Assembly: GCA_017395365.1 (NCBI GenBank)
Contig: JAFPUN010000002.1
Coordinates: 1-64,000, forward strand
DNA from: Bacteroidales bacterium
Lineage (GTDB): Bacteria; Bacteroidota; Bacteroidia; Bacteroidales; F082
Length of the DNA: 64,000 nt
Reading direction: 5' to 3'
Part shown: piece by piece, positions 34,901-43,830 of the stretch
Position numbering within the stretch: the stretch's first letter is position 1
Layout of the letters: each line of letters starts with the position of its first letter
Program-made: the position numbers and the translations under genes
Notes under the pieces: model-generated
Database searches by the model: none
The model's input: only the letters and a program-made list of their open reading frames with translations
Told to the model about the DNA's origin: nothing

Positions 34901-37900
34901 GAACGCGGACCTTATAACTACGATGTAGACCCATCGCCCTACTCGGCCGGTATCGATGCCAACGGCAAGCTCAACGACCCGAAGAGCCGTTGGGCCGGTA
35001 TCATGCGTAAGATGGAGTCGACCGACTTTGAAGCCACCAACATCGAATACATCGAGTTCTGGCTGATGGACCCCTTCGCCGACGAGGAATACCAAAACAA
35101 CCCCGGTAAACTCTACATCAACTTGGGTGATGTCTCGGAAGACATCCTGCGCGACGGACGCAAGTTCTACGAAAACGGCTTGCCCGCCACCGCTACCGTC
35201 GAAAATGTCGACACCACCATCTGGGGCCGTGTGCCCACCATGCAGGACCTCGTCAGCACCTTCAACAACTCTTCGGAAGCCCGCCAATACCAAGATGTGG
35301 GCTATGACGGCTTGCGCGACGTCGACGAGCGTTCCTTCTTCGAAGACACCTACCTCAACCTCGTTAAAAACCGCTTCGGCGAAGACTCGGAGGCATACCA
35401 ACAAGCCTACAACGACCCGTCGGGCGACAACTACCACTATTTCCGCTCCGGCGACTGGGACTCGCCCGACGACCAAGAACACCGCAGCATCCTGGCCCGT
35501 TACAAGCAGTTCAACGGCCCCGACGGCAACTCGCCCTCCGACATCCAACAGACCGAAGGCTACACCAATAGTAACTCGACCTTGCCCAATGCCGAAGACA
35601 TCAACGGTGACAACACCTTGAGCGAGACAGAGCGTTACTACCAATATGAAATCGACCTCGACCCTGCCAAGATGGTGGTCGGACAAAACCATATCGCCGA
35701 CATCTTCGAGGCCTCCAACATCGCCTTGCCCAACAGCACCTTCGGCAGCGTCACCTGGTATCAGTTCCGCATCCCGGTCAGACAGCCCGACAAGGTAATC
35801 GGCCACATCGACGACTTCTCGTCGATTCGTTTCATGAGAATGTTCATGACCGACTTCCAACGTCCCGTGGTGCTGCGTTTCGCCACCTTGGACCTCGTCA
35901 AAGGCGAATGGCGCACCTATTCGCAGAGCATCCAGGCACCTGGCGAATACGAGCCTAACGACATCAACAACGAGACCACCTTCGACATCTCGGCCGTCAG
36001 CATCGACGAGAACAGCCGCCGTCAACCCATCCCCTATGTCATCCCGCCCGGCATCCAGCAGGAGACCGTCATCGGCATGACGCAAACCACCCGCATCAAC
36101 GAGCAGTCGCTCCAGATGACCGTGCAAAACCTCGTCGACGGCGACGGACGCGCCATTTACAAGACCGCCGACTTCGACTTCCGACAATACAAATACCTCA
36201 AGATGTTCGTCCACGCCGAAGCAGCGCACGAGGATGAGCCTTTGGAAGACCAAGATCTCACCGTGTTCATGCGCATCGGTACCGACTTCACCGAGAACTA
36301 CTACGAATACGAAGTGCCGGTGAAAGTCACACCTTGGGGGACATCATACACCAACAAAGACGCCATCTGGCCCGAAATCAACAACATCGACATCCGACTG
36401 GAGGACCTCGTGGAGGTGAAGCAACGCCGCAACGAAGCCATGAACCAGCCCAACAGCAACGTCAGGCTCAACTACATCTATTCCGAGAAAGTCAGGAAAG
36501 ACAACATCGACGGGCGCGACTATTACCACACCATCAAGGTCATCGGTAACCCGAGCATCAGCGATGTGGAAGCCATGATGATCGGTATCCGTAACCCGAA
36601 ACGGCAAAACCTGGCTGACGCCGATGACGGACAACCGAAGAGTGCCATCGTGTGGGTCAACGAGTTGCGACTCACCGACTTGAGCAGCAACGGCGGCATC
36701 GCAGCCACCGGTCGTTTGGAAGCCACCTTGGCCGACTTGGGTCGCGTCAGCGTGAACGGTTCCTACAAATCCGCCGGCTTTGGCGCCTTGGACAGCGACA
36801 TCACCAGCAACACCTTCGAGGCCAACTCGGCCTTCAACGTGGCCACCGACCTCGAACTCGGCAAGTTCTTCGAAGAATACGGCCTGAAGATCCCGATGCA
36901 CTTCGACTATGGAGAGACCAGAGTCACGCCGCTCTACAACCCCTACGACCCCGACATCAAGATGAAAGATGCCTTGGCCATGCTCAACACCGACCACGAA
37001 CGCGACTCACTCACCTCGATGATCCATGACTTCACCCGACAGAAGAACATCAACTTCATGAACGTCAGGAAAGAGCGTGTTCAAAGAAAACGCAACAACG
37101 ACGAAGGTGAGAGCAAGCCCAAAGAGAACCCGAGAGATCCCAACAGGTCGCTCGGCAGCGGCCGTGGCAACATGCCCAAGGTGCACATTTGGGATATCGA
37201 GAACTTCAACGCCTCGTTCAGCTACAACGAGACCTTCCAAGAAAACACCGACATCAAGTACTATATGGTGAAGAGCTACCGTGGTGGCTTGGGCTACAAC
37301 TACGCGGGCAACCCCAAGAACGTGACCCCCTTCGCCAAAGCCAAATGGGCCTCAAAACCCTCCATGGCGTTCTTCAAGGACATCAACTTCTACTATGCCC
37401 CCAAGAGCATCATGTTCAACACCGAGATGTACCGTTACTTCTCGGAACGCGAGATGCGCAACAAGAGTGGCGGCATCGTCGACATCAAGCCCACCTACTC
37501 GAAGCAATGGGACTGGAACCGTAACTACCAACTGCGTTACGACCTCACCAAAGGCCTCACCTTCGACTACTCGGCCCAAGCCCAGGCCTACATCTATGAG
37601 CCTGCCGGCTTCGTCGACCGCAACGTCGACCCCGAGCGTTGGCAGAAAAACCAAGACACTATCAAGAACGAGTTGAAGCACCTTGGCTCCATGTCGCGAT
37701 TCCAGCAAAACCTCACCGCCAACTACACCTTGCCCATCAACAAGATACCCATCCTCAACTGGATCACCGCAAGCGCCAACTACCAAGGCACTTACAGTTG
37801 GACAGCCTCGGCACAGTCGATACAACCCCGTTTAGGTAATACCATCGAGAACTCCAACAACATCCAAGGTAACGCCACCCTCGACCTCACCAAACTCTAC

Positions 37901-39490
37901 AACAAGGTGCCCTACCTCAAGCAAGTCAACACCCCGCAACGGCGCAACAACAGCGGTAAAGGCAAGGGCAACCAGGAGAAGAAGGGAGAGAAAGACAAAG
38001 AAGGAGAGCAGCCCGCCGATTCCACCAAGACAACGCCCAAGGTGAACTACGGCAAAATCGTGCTCGACAACTCGCTGCGCGTGCTAACCTTGGTCAAGAA
38101 AGTGTCGGGCACCTACTCGCTCAACAACGGACAGTCGCTGCCAGGCTTCATGCCCAAGGCGCAATATATAGGCCTCAACAGCGACACATGGGCACCCGGA
38201 GTTGGATTCGTGTTTGGCAGCACCTACGGCAGCGACGCCAACATCTTTGAAAAGGCAGTCGCCAACAGTATCGACGTGGAAAACGCCAAACGTTGGCTCA
38301 CCACCGACTCCATCATAAGCCAGCCTTATACGCGACGCAGCACCGAGACGATGAACTACCGCGTCAATACGGAGCCGCTGCCTGGCATCAAAATCGATTT
38401 CACGGGTAACCGCAACTATGCCGAGAACCAGCAGCACTACTTCCGCTACAACGAGGCAACCAACAACTTCGACGTGTTCACCCCCACCAACAACGGTAGC
38501 TTCAGCATGAGTTACTTCATGGGCGGCACCTCGTTTGTGCGCACCGACTCCATCCACTCGAGACTGTTCAACAACCTGCTGGAGAACCGTAAGATCATCG
38601 CTGAGCGCATCGCACGCAACAACCCGCAATGGATCGAGCAAGTCAACGAATACACCTTCGACAGCATCGCGGGCGACTACTTCCCGAAAGGCTACAACTC
38701 CTCTTCGATGGATGTGTTGCTCTACTCGTTCATCGCTGCCTACACCGGCAAGGATCCGAACACCATGAGCCTGAACCCCTTCCCGCGCTTCCCGCTACCC
38801 AACTGGAGCCTCACCTACAACGGCCTGACCAACATACCAGCCATCGGTAATCTCTTCAAGACCGTGAGCATCACGCACAGCTACAAGTCGAACTATGCCA
38901 TCAGTTCGTGGGCCAGCAACGTGTATTACGATGAGGACAACACCATCCAAACCTTCGAGAACTCCGACATTATCGTCCCGAAATACGACATGGGACAGAT
39001 CGTCCTCAGCGAACAATACGCTCCCTTGATTGGCATCGACTTGGGACTGCAGAACTCGATGACCGCCAACTTCCAACTCAAGAAGTCGCGTACCTTGACA
39101 TTGAGTTTCGCCAACAACCAACTCACCGAAGTCAACGGACGTGAGCTTGTCATCGGAGCCGGCTACCGCATCAAGAATGTCAGCTTCAACTTCACGCCCA
39201 TCGGAGGCAACGGCAAGTCGCAGACCATCAAGAACGACCTCGTGCTCAAACTCGACATCGGCTACAAGAGAGACATCACCATCTTGCGCCGTATCGACGA
39301 GAACAACAACCAGGTGTCGGCCGGCCAAAACAAGATCAACTTCTACTTCACCGCCGACTACAACTTCAGCCAACGCCTGAGCGCACAGGCCTTCTTCAAG
39401 TACGACCTGGCAATTCCTGAAGTGGCCAACACCTTCCGTAACTCCACCACCTACGGCGGCATCACCTTAAGATTCAGCCTGGCGCAATAA
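31931..39490 (+). CDS. sprA: Type IX secretion translocon protein SprA (Sov)
   Basis: 2519 residues. SprA is the giant outer-membrane barrel that forms the T9SS export channel. The mature start ESYDIFYHPYEVEPDTTKV and segments such as FEGAKSTIDLRLPTLWYM and the final GITLRFSLAQ barrel strand fit the family, whose members are about 2300-2500 residues. A charged, low-complexity insert (about 1995-2035, KGKGNQEKKGEKDKEGEQ) sits in the C-terminal third. The first 47 residues, including part of the hydrophobic signal core (FSIQHSAFLILLFLTFTLF), are encoded by a palindromic repeat. Start could be 31931, 31961 or 31982; in each case a signal peptide remains. Confidence 0.93.
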   Translation: MNLYYKRDIKMQNVECGMRNESKAQRRIATLTPSNTSYFSIQHSAFLILLFLTFTLFPALRLTAAESYDIFYHPYEVEPDTTKVIYPIPVPTGNPIEDLNNQSPLYLNDPDNYETEIIYDPLTGQYTFKRRIGQFYYDTPTTLTQSEFFDYQNKKGIQEYWKQRRSQNARSTTNGSSIIPPMFIGGKAFETIFGSNTVDIRPQGSVDLTFDIKHSFRDDPSLSERRKRHTDFDFDPDMQLNVMAKIGDKINFNINKNTKATFNYQDKLDLKYEGKEDEIIQLLEAGNVSFPLNSTLITGTQQLFGVKSKLKFGKTTISSIVSYQESESQNITVQGGAQTNQFELSCLDYEENRHFFLSQYFRDHYEEALATLPTITSSVNITKIEVWITNTNTSTQNTRNILALNDLGEGKDAWIYNNEISPTNSQPYPRNSANNLLTRMDTTQIRSISTVTNYMSNDPMRIGRSGYMTAGRDFEKIENARRLSNTEFSVNSKLGFISLNVSLNSNQTLAVAYQYTIVGSDEVYQVGEFSDQGINTPKVLVAKLLRGTTVNTKMPIWNLMMKNVYNIRAYQIGSQDFMLNIFYNGNSNSTPYGYFTEGSVKGVSMLHLMGLDNLTTQNNPIAGGDGVFDFLDNAATQGGTINSSNGRIFFPVLEPFGKHIHNKIFPDEPELGNKYAYDSLYTMTKTSAEQYSEKNKFSLKGYYSSQSGSEISLNAMNVAQGSVTVTAGGVQLVENVDYTVDYTLGRVTILNEGILNSGTPINIALESNSGFSAIKKTFLGTRVEHEFNRDFRMGGTVLYLGEKSYTQKINYGEEAIANTIYGADISYRTDARWLTSLINALPGISTKAQSRISVDGEFARFIPGLSRSASERGTSYIDDFEGAKSTIDLRLPTLWYMASTPQNQTNLFPEAAAGTDLNYGKNRAKLAWYVIDNSIFYDRNSNYRPSNVDNEELSKNTVRQVLETELFPAKDIAAGTQTNVSVLNLAYYPDERGPYNYDVDPSPYSAGIDANGKLNDPKSRWAGIMRKMESTDFEATNIEYIEFWLMDPFADEEYQNNPGKLYINLGDVSEDILRDGRKFYENGLPATATVENVDTTIWGRVPTMQDLVSTFNNSSEARQYQDVGYDGLRDVDERSFFEDTYLNLVKNRFGEDSEAYQQAYNDPSGDNYHYFRSGDWDSPDDQEHRSILARYKQFNGPDGNSPSDIQQTEGYTNSNSTLPNAEDINGDNTLSETERYYQYEIDLDPAKMVVGQNHIADIFEASNIALPNSTFGSVTWYQFRIPVRQPDKVIGHIDDFSSIRFMRMFMTDFQRPVVLRFATLDLVKGEWRTYSQSIQAPGEYEPNDINNETTFDISAVSIDENSRRQPIPYVIPPGIQQETVIGMTQTTRINEQSLQMTVQNLVDGDGRAIYKTADFDFRQYKYLKMFVHAEAAHEDEPLEDQDLTVFMRIGTDFTENYYEYEVPVKVTPWGTSYTNKDAIWPEINNIDIRLEDLVEVKQRRNEAMNQPNSNVRLNYIYSEKVRKDNIDGRDYYHTIKVIGNPSISDVEAMMIGIRNPKRQNLADADDGQPKSAIVWVNELRLTDLSSNGGIAATGRLEATLADLGRVSVNGSYKSAGFGALDSDITSNTFEANSAFNVATDLELGKFFEEYGLKIPMHFDYGETRVTPLYNPYDPDIKMKDALAMLNTDHERDSLTSMIHDFTRQKNINFMNVRKERVQRKRNNDEGESKPKENPRDPNRSLGSGRGNMPKVHIWDIENFNASFSYNETFQENTDIKYYMVKSYRGGLGYNYAGNPKNVTPFAKAKWASKPSMAFFKDINFYYAPKSIMFNTEMYRYFSEREMRNKSGGIVDIKPTYSKQWDWNRNYQLRYDLTKGLTFDYSAQAQAYIYEPAGFVDRNVDPERWQKNQDTIKNELKHLGSMSRFQQNLTANYTLPINKIPILNWITASANYQGTYSWTASAQSIQPRLGNTIENSNNIQGNATLDLTKLYNKVPYLKQVNTPQRRNNSGKGKGNQEKKGEKDKEGEQPADSTKTTPKVNYGKIVLDNSLRVLTLVKKVSGTYSLNNGQSLPGFMPKAQYIGLNSDTWAPGVGFVFGSTYGSDANIFEKAVANSIDVENAKRWLTTDSIISQPYTRRSTETMNYRVNTEPLPGIKIDFTGNRNYAENQQHYFRYNEATNNFDVFTPTNNGSFSMSYFMGGTSFVRTDSIHSRLFNNLLENRKIIAERIARNNPQWIEQVNEYTFDSIAGDYFPKGYNSSSMDVLLYSFIAAYTGKDPNTMSLNPFPRFPLPNWSLTYNGLTNIPAIGNLFKTVSITHSYKSNYAISSWASNVYYDEDNTIQTFENSDIIVPKYDMGQIVLSEQYAPLIGIDLGLQNSMTANFQLKKSRTLTLSFANNQLTEVNGRELVIGAGYRIKNVSFNFTPIGGNGKSQTIKNDLVLKLDIGYKRDITILRRIDENNNQVSAGQNKINFYFTADYNFSQRLSAQAFFKYDLAIPEVANTFRNSTTYGGITLRFSLAQ
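31961..32074. repeat. Palindromic GAATGC-type repeat inside the start of sprA
   Basis: The left arm (31961-31993) is a run of GAATG(C/T/A)GGAATG units; the right arm (32045-32074) is CATTCAGCATTCAGCATTCC, its near complement. The middle has GTCGC-ATT-GCGAC. The family matches the 7117-7160 palindrome. Here it is read in frame as the N-terminus of SprA. Confidence 0.75.
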
Positions 39491-39528
39491 AATTTTCAGG
39501 AAAATGCCGAGCGAGTGACTAAAATACG

Positions 39529-39536
39529 TAATTTCG
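39529..39536 (+). promoter_or_regulatory. Possible -7 box of gcvH
   Basis: TAATTTCG, one base off TAnnTTTG, 36 bases before the gcvH start at 39572. Its position supports rejecting the in-frame ATG at 39515. Weak on its own. Confidence 0.3.
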
Positions 39537-39571
39537 CAGCCTTAACAGAAACAACTTTAATACAAACAAAA

Positions 39572-39961
39572 ATGAATATTCCAGCAAACCTGAAGTACAC
39601 CAACGACGACGAATGGATCCGCCTTGAAGGCGAAGAAGCCTACGTCGGCATCACCGATTATGCACAACACGAACTTGGCGACATCACCTTCGTCGACGTC
39701 GACCCCGACCTCGTCGGTGAGACCTTGGACGCCCAAGAAGAATTCGGCGCCATCGAAGCCGTGAAGACCACTGCCGAGCTGCTCATGCCCGTGGCTGGTG
39801 AGATCCTCGAAGTCAACGAAGCCTTGGCCGACGAAGAGAACGCCAAACTCGTCAACAGCGACCCCTACGGCGAAGCTTGGATCATCAAGATCAAAGTGAA
39901 CGACGTCGCCGAACTCGACGGCCTCTTGGATGCTGCCGCCTACGAAGCCAAGATCGGTTAA
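39572..39961 (+). CDS. gcvH: Glycine cleavage system H protein
   Basis: 129 residues from MNIPANLKYTNDDEWIRL. The lipoyl carrier of the glycine cleavage system, shuttling the aminomethyl group between P and T proteins. The lipoylated residue is predicted as Lys65 in GAIEAVKTTAEL, in the expected hairpin, and DYAQHELGDITFVDVD and LLMPVAGEILEVNEAL are conserved family blocks. Length is typical. The other glycine cleavage genes are not in the window; the VanZ-like gene follows 83 bp downstream. Confidence 0.96.
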   Translation: MNIPANLKYTNDDEWIRLEGEEAYVGITDYAQHELGDITFVDVDPDLVGETLDAQEEFGAIEAVKTTAELLMPVAGEILEVNEALADEENAKLVNSDPYGEAWIIKIKVNDVAELDGLLDAAAYEAKIG

Positions 39962-39973
39962 TACCACTAGCCC

Positions 39974-40022
39974 ATGTCATTTCGAGCCTCATAGACACAC
40001 TCATTAGGTTCGGAATGACATG
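39974..40022. repeat. Palindrome between gcvH and the VanZ-like gene
   Basis: ATGTCATTTCGAGCC and GGTTCGGAATGACAT pair at 13 of 15 positions. The TCATTCCGAA/TTCGGAATGA core is a common dispersed intergenic sequence. It lies 12 bases after the gcvH stop. Confidence 0.6.
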
Positions 40023-40044
40023 CCTTTAAAAGGCGAAGAAATCT

Positions 40045-40437
40045 ATGGGCTTAGAAAAAATCACCAAAAATAGCTACCCGGGAATCCTGTGTGGAATCAT
40101 CATCTTGATTCTGACTGGATTTCCGGGTTCCTTATTTCCCCACCCCAAACCCATCATAGGCCTTGACAAGGTGGTGCATTTCCTCATGTATGCCTGCTTC
40201 GCCTTTGCCTGCCTCTGGGGTTACCGCGAGCCATTCGTTTTCAACGATGTCGCATACAAAAAGAAAGCCATGCTGATCACCCTTGCCATCGGCGTCGCTT
40301 ACGGCGGGCTGACCGAGCTGATGCAAAACTATCTCGTACCCCAACGGACAGGCGACTGGTTGGATTTTCTCGCCGACAGCCTAGGGGTCTTGGTCGGAAT
40401 CCTCGTTTTTTACCTTTTTTTCCGTCACAAAAAATAA
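40045..40437 (+). CDS. VanZ-like family membrane protein
   Basis: 130 residues with four membrane helices (about 13-30, 41-59, 75-92, 108-126). The VanZ signature is seen in GLDKVVHFLMYACFAFACLWG and the second conserved block GGLTELMQNYLVPQRTGDWLDFLADSLG. VanZ of enterococci gives low-level teicoplanin resistance, but most chromosomal homologues like this one have no known function and the name should not be read as resistance. VanZ-like genes are often found beside gcvH in Bacteroidota. Confidence 0.88.
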   Translation: MGLEKITKNSYPGILCGIIILILTGFPGSLFPHPKPIIGLDKVVHFLMYACFAFACLWGYREPFVFNDVAYKKKAMLITLAIGVAYGGLTELMQNYLVPQRTGDWLDFLADSLGVLVGILVFYLFFRHKK

Positions 40438-40448
40438 AATTCGATTTA

Positions 40449-40482
40449 TTTGCGTTTCATAAGAAAATAATTCCTATTTTCG
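40449..40482 (+). promoter_or_regulatory. Predicted promoter of tonB
   Basis: TTTG (40449-40452), 22-base spacer and TATTTTCG (40475-40482), one base from the -7 consensus. It precedes the tonB start by 40 bases. Confidence 0.5.
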
Positions 40483-40522
40483 CACCCAAATTAAGAAGCA
40501 AAATATTTAAAAACACATAACC

Positions 40523-41203
40523 ATGGAAGAGAAAAAATCACCAAAAGCCAACCTTGAGAACAAGAAGTTGATGTTCATCCAGATAGGAATGGTCATCAGC
40601 CTTCTCATCGCATGGCTCGCCTTCGAGCACAAGAACTACGACAAGCGCGAAATCGACGAGAGCTTGCTCAATCGTGAGATTGTGGAAGACCTCGAAATGA
40701 CGGAGATCACCAAGCAGGAGGAGCCGAAGCCCCAGCCTGTGGAAATGCCCAAACAAACCACGCAACTCGAGATCGTGCAAGACGACGTTGAAGTAGAAGA
40801 CATCGAAATCAACGCTGAAGTCGACCAGCAGGAAGTCATCGAGGAGTATGTTCCCGTCGAGGTTGAAGAAGAGGAAGTCCAAGAACAGGAGATCTTCCAG
40901 ATTGTGGAAGAGATGCCTTCGTTCCCCGGTGGTGAAGCCAAACTGATGGAGTATGTCGCCAAGAACATCAAGTATCCCCAAATCGCCCGTGAGACTGGCA
41001 TTCAGGGTCGTGTGTTCGTCGGCTTCGTCGTCGAGCCCGACGGTTCCATCTCCAACGTGAAACTGCTCCGTGGCATCGGCGGTGGTTGCGACGAAGAGGC
41101 CATGCGCGTCATCAAGTCGCTGCCCAAGTGGAAGCCCGGTAAGCAACGTGGTAAGGCCGTGCGTGTGTCCTACCAAATCCCGGTGTTCTTCAAGTTGCAG
41201 TAA
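40523..41203 (+). CDS. tonB: Energy transducer TonB
   Basis: 226 residues. An N-terminal membrane anchor (about 17-37, MFIQIGMVISLLIAWLAFEH) is followed by a Glu/Pro/Val-rich periplasmic spacer (about 50-130) and a C-terminal TonB domain (about 135-226) with FPGGEAKLMEYVAKNIKYP, GRVFVGFVVEPDGSISNVKL and SLPKWKPGKQRGKAVRVSYQ. It couples the proton motive force from ExbB/ExbD to outer-membrane transporters; those partners are not in this window. The spacer is acidic rather than the Pro-Lys type of E. coli, as is usual in this phylum. Confidence 0.94.
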   Translation: MEEKKSPKANLENKKLMFIQIGMVISLLIAWLAFEHKNYDKREIDESLLNREIVEDLEMTEITKQEEPKPQPVEMPKQTTQLEIVQDDVEVEDIEINAEVDQQEVIEEYVPVEVEEEEVQEQEIFQIVEEMPSFPGGEAKLMEYVAKNIKYPQIARETGIQGRVFVGFVVEPDGSISNVKLLRGIGGGCDEEAMRVIKSLPKWKPGKQRGKAVRVSYQIPVFFKLQ

Positions 41204-41229
41204 GAGCAGCCACACCTGAAGCAAAAAAG

Positions 41230-41260
41230 AAAAGCCAGCGTCGCGACGCTGGCTTTTTTC
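41230..41260. terminator. Bidirectional terminator between tonB and murF-alr
   Basis: Perfect palindrome AAAGCCAGCGTC/GACGCTGGCTTT flanked by A and T runs, serving the convergent genes on either side. Confidence 0.9.
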
Positions 41261-41263
41261 ATT

Positions 41264-43750
41264 TCATTCCTGATAATAGACGCGCTTCACCCGCTGCGAC
41301 ACTCGCGTCATGATTTCGTAAGGAATCGTCTGACAGGCTCGCGCAATGTCGGCGATGTCGTGCTCGGCATCGAAGATGACCACCGTGTCGCCCTCAACGG
41401 CATCGACACCCGTCAAGTCAATCATGCACATGTCCATGCAGATGTCGCCGACGACTGACACCTGTTTGCCGTTCACATAGAACTTGCCGTTGCCATTACC
41501 CAGAAGGCGCGAGAGGCCGTCGGCATAGCCGATGGGCACGATGCCGATACGCATTTTGTGCTCGGCGTAGCCATGACGGTTGTAGCCGATGCTGTCGCCC
41601 GCAGGCACCATCTTGATCTGGTTGATGGTCGTCTTGAGCGACACCACGGGCTGCAGCGCACCTTTGTCGACATCGCAGGTGGGCACGCCATAGAGGCCGA
41701 TGCCCAAGCGCACCATATCGAACTGGTATTGCGGGAAACGCGTGATGCCCGCCGTGTTGAGGATATGACGCAACACCTTGTGGGGGAAGGCCTCCACAAT
41801 CATCTGGCTTCCTTGTTCGAAATTGTGTATCTGGCTCAAAGTGAACGCATCTTCGGCAGGGTTGTCGGCAGTAGCGAGGTGCGAGAATACGCTCCTCACA
41901 TTCAGCATCGGGTTGGCTTTGATGCGGCGGATAAGCTCGGGCAACTCGTCGAGAGAGAAGCCCAAGCGGTGCATGCCCGTGTCGAGCTTGATGTGGACAT
42001 TCAAGGGATGTGCCTCGGGCAACGCCATGTTCTCCATGGCCCGTTCGATGCATTCCAAGTTGCGGAAGCTGAACACCTCCGGCTCGAGATGGTATTTGAT
42101 GATATTGTCGTAACTGTTCACCTCCGGGCTCATCACCATGATGGGCAGGTTGATGCCCGCACGGCGCAGCTCCACGCCTTCGTCGGCAAAAGCCACCGTC
42201 AGGTAGTCGACATTATGGAACTGAAGCACATTTGACACCTCAAGGTTGCCGCTGCCATAGCCGAAAGCTTTCACCATCACCATGAGTTTGGTTTCGGGCT
42301 TGATCTTCGACCGGAAATGGTTGAGGTTGTTGACCAAGTGGTTGAAATTGATCTCAAGCACGGTCTCATGCGCCTTCTCCTGCAGTTCCATGCCGATTTG
42401 CTCAAACTCGAACGCACGCGCACCTTTCAGCAAGATGGTCTGGTTGCTGAACTTCGAGAAGGGAAAATGCGCCAAAAAGTCGCCCACATTGGGGAAGAAA
42501 TAGCGTTCCATGTCGAACTTGTTGGATTGGCGCGAAATGCCTTCACCGATACCGATCAGCATGTCAACGTCTTTGTTCTTCAGCAGTTGGGCAATCTCCG
42601 TATACAGGTCGATCTCGTTGCGTCCGCTCTGCAGGATGTCGGACAGGATGACCACACGGCGCTGGTGCTGGTGTTGCTGCCGCATCACATCCAAGGCGAT
42701 GGAGAGCGAGTTGATGTCGGAGTTATAGTAGTCGTTGATGATGGTGCAGTTGTTCATGCCCGCCTTGATCTCGAGGCGCATGGCAATAGACGTCAGCGCC
42801 ATCAGCCGTTCGGCAATGACCTCGGGGCGCATCTGAAGCAGCAGGCCCACGGCGATGCAATGGATGGCGTTTTCGACGGAAGCGTCGTCGATAAACGGGA
42901 TGACATAGGTCATACTCTCGCCCTGATAGGCGGCTTGTATGGTAGAAGTCTTCTCGTTTTTCACCACCGAGGTGATGGTAAGGTCGGCCTCTGCAAACTT
43001 GCGGCTCCAAGTGAACAGTTTCAACTTCGAGGCCATGCCCGAGCGGATAATGACCTGCTGGATCTCGGAATAGTCCATGCAGTAGACCAACGAATCGGCC
43101 TTGGTGAAGAGGTTGAGCTTCTCCCCTGCCTTTTGCGCCGGGTTGATGAAGTTCTCCTCGTGTGCCTGTCCGATGTTGGTGAACACGCCGATGTTGGGCC
43201 GTATCATGTCTTGCAACGCCATCATCTCGTCGGGTTCGGAGATGCCTGCTTCGAAGATGGCCATGTCGTAGCTGTCGTTCATCTGCCACACCGAGAGCGG
43301 CACGCCCACCTGAGAGTTGTAGCTCTTGGGGCTGCGCACGATGTTGTGGTCGGGGCTAAGCATCTGGTAGAGCCATTCCTTGACGATGGTCTTGCCGTTG
43401 CTGCCCGTGATGCCGATGACGGGGATATCGAACTGCTGGCGGTGGTGCGCGGCCAAGGTCTGCAAGGCCTTCAGGGTGTCGGCCACGACGATGAAGACGG
43501 CCTCGGGACACTGCTCCTGCATGGGCCGTTTCACCACGAAGGCACGCACGCCGCGGTCGTAGAGCTCCTTGATGTATTTATGGCCGTCGTTGCGCGCACT
43601 CGTCAAGGCAAAAAACAAGGCAAGCCGAGCGTCCATCAGGTGACGACTATCGATAAGCAAATCGCTGATTTTCAAATCCGTTGCATTCCCGATGACCTGT
43701 CCGTTGACGATTTCGGCCACTTCGTGAATGGAATAAAACTGATGTTGCAT
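41264..43750 (-). CDS. Bifunctional MurF ligase / alanine racemase fusion
   Basis: 828 residues joining two cell-wall enzymes. The N-terminal part (about 1-455) is UDP-N-acetylmuramoyl-tripeptide:D-Ala-D-Ala ligase, with ATP loop GITGSNGKT and the Mur ligase blocks SYNSQVGVPLSVW, EAGISEPDEM and the C-terminal domain. The rest (about 460-828) is a fold III alanine racemase, with PLP lysine Lys494 in VMVKAFGYGSG, HIKLDTGMHRLGF and IGYADGLSRLLGNG near the second catalytic tyrosine. This fusion is usual in Bacteroidota; one chain makes D-Ala and, after ligation to D-Ala-D-Ala by Ddl, adds it. Convergent with tonB, divergent from pssA. Confidence 0.95.
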   Translation of the reverse strand: MQHQFYSIHEVAEIVNGQVIGNATDLKISDLLIDSRHLMDARLALFFALTSARNDGHKYIKELYDRGVRAFVVKRPMQEQCPEAVFIVVADTLKALQTLAAHHRQQFDIPVIGITGSNGKTIVKEWLYQMLSPDHNIVRSPKSYNSQVGVPLSVWQMNDSYDMAIFEAGISEPDEMMALQDMIRPNIGVFTNIGQAHEENFINPAQKAGEKLNLFTKADSLVYCMDYSEIQQVIIRSGMASKLKLFTWSRKFAEADLTITSVVKNEKTSTIQAAYQGESMTYVIPFIDDASVENAIHCIAVGLLLQMRPEVIAERLMALTSIAMRLEIKAGMNNCTIINDYYNSDINSLSIALDVMRQQHQHQRRVVILSDILQSGRNEIDLYTEIAQLLKNKDVDMLIGIGEGISRQSNKFDMERYFFPNVGDFLAHFPFSKFSNQTILLKGARAFEFEQIGMELQEKAHETVLEINFNHLVNNLNHFRSKIKPETKLMVMVKAFGYGSGNLEVSNVLQFHNVDYLTVAFADEGVELRRAGINLPIMVMSPEVNSYDNIIKYHLEPEVFSFRNLECIERAMENMALPEAHPLNVHIKLDTGMHRLGFSLDELPELIRRIKANPMLNVRSVFSHLATADNPAEDAFTLSQIHNFEQGSQMIVEAFPHKVLRHILNTAGITRFPQYQFDMVRLGIGLYGVPTCDVDKGALQPVVSLKTTINQIKMVPAGDSIGYNRHGYAEHKMRIGIVPIGYADGLSRLLGNGNGKFYVNGKQVSVVGDICMDMCMIDLTGVDAVEGDTVVIFDAEHDIADIARACQTIPYEIMTRVSQRVKRVYYQE

Positions 43751-43770
43751 AAATCCACTGAAATTTCCTG

Positions 43771-43807
43771 CAAAAATACAGTTTTTCCACCAAAAACGTT
43801 ACCTTTG
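43771..43807. promoter_or_regulatory. Divergent -7 boxes of murF-alr and pssA
   Basis: On the minus strand TATTTTTG (43771-43778) faces murF-alr; on the plus strand TACCTTTG (43800-43807) faces pssA. The -33 elements are poor at standard spacing and would overlap the opposite promoter. Confidence 0.5.
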
Positions 43808-43830
43808 CAACATCAAACAAAACGAAAAAA

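Noticed and set aside
34871-36253. Leftward ORF of 460 codons inside sprA
   Set aside because: Antisense to the conserved sprA frame, with no motifs.
40045-40437. Glycopeptide resistance gene (VanZ)
   Set aside because: Only the broad VanZ-like fold is present; there are no vanHAX genes, and such homologues are common in Gram-negative genomes without any resistance role.
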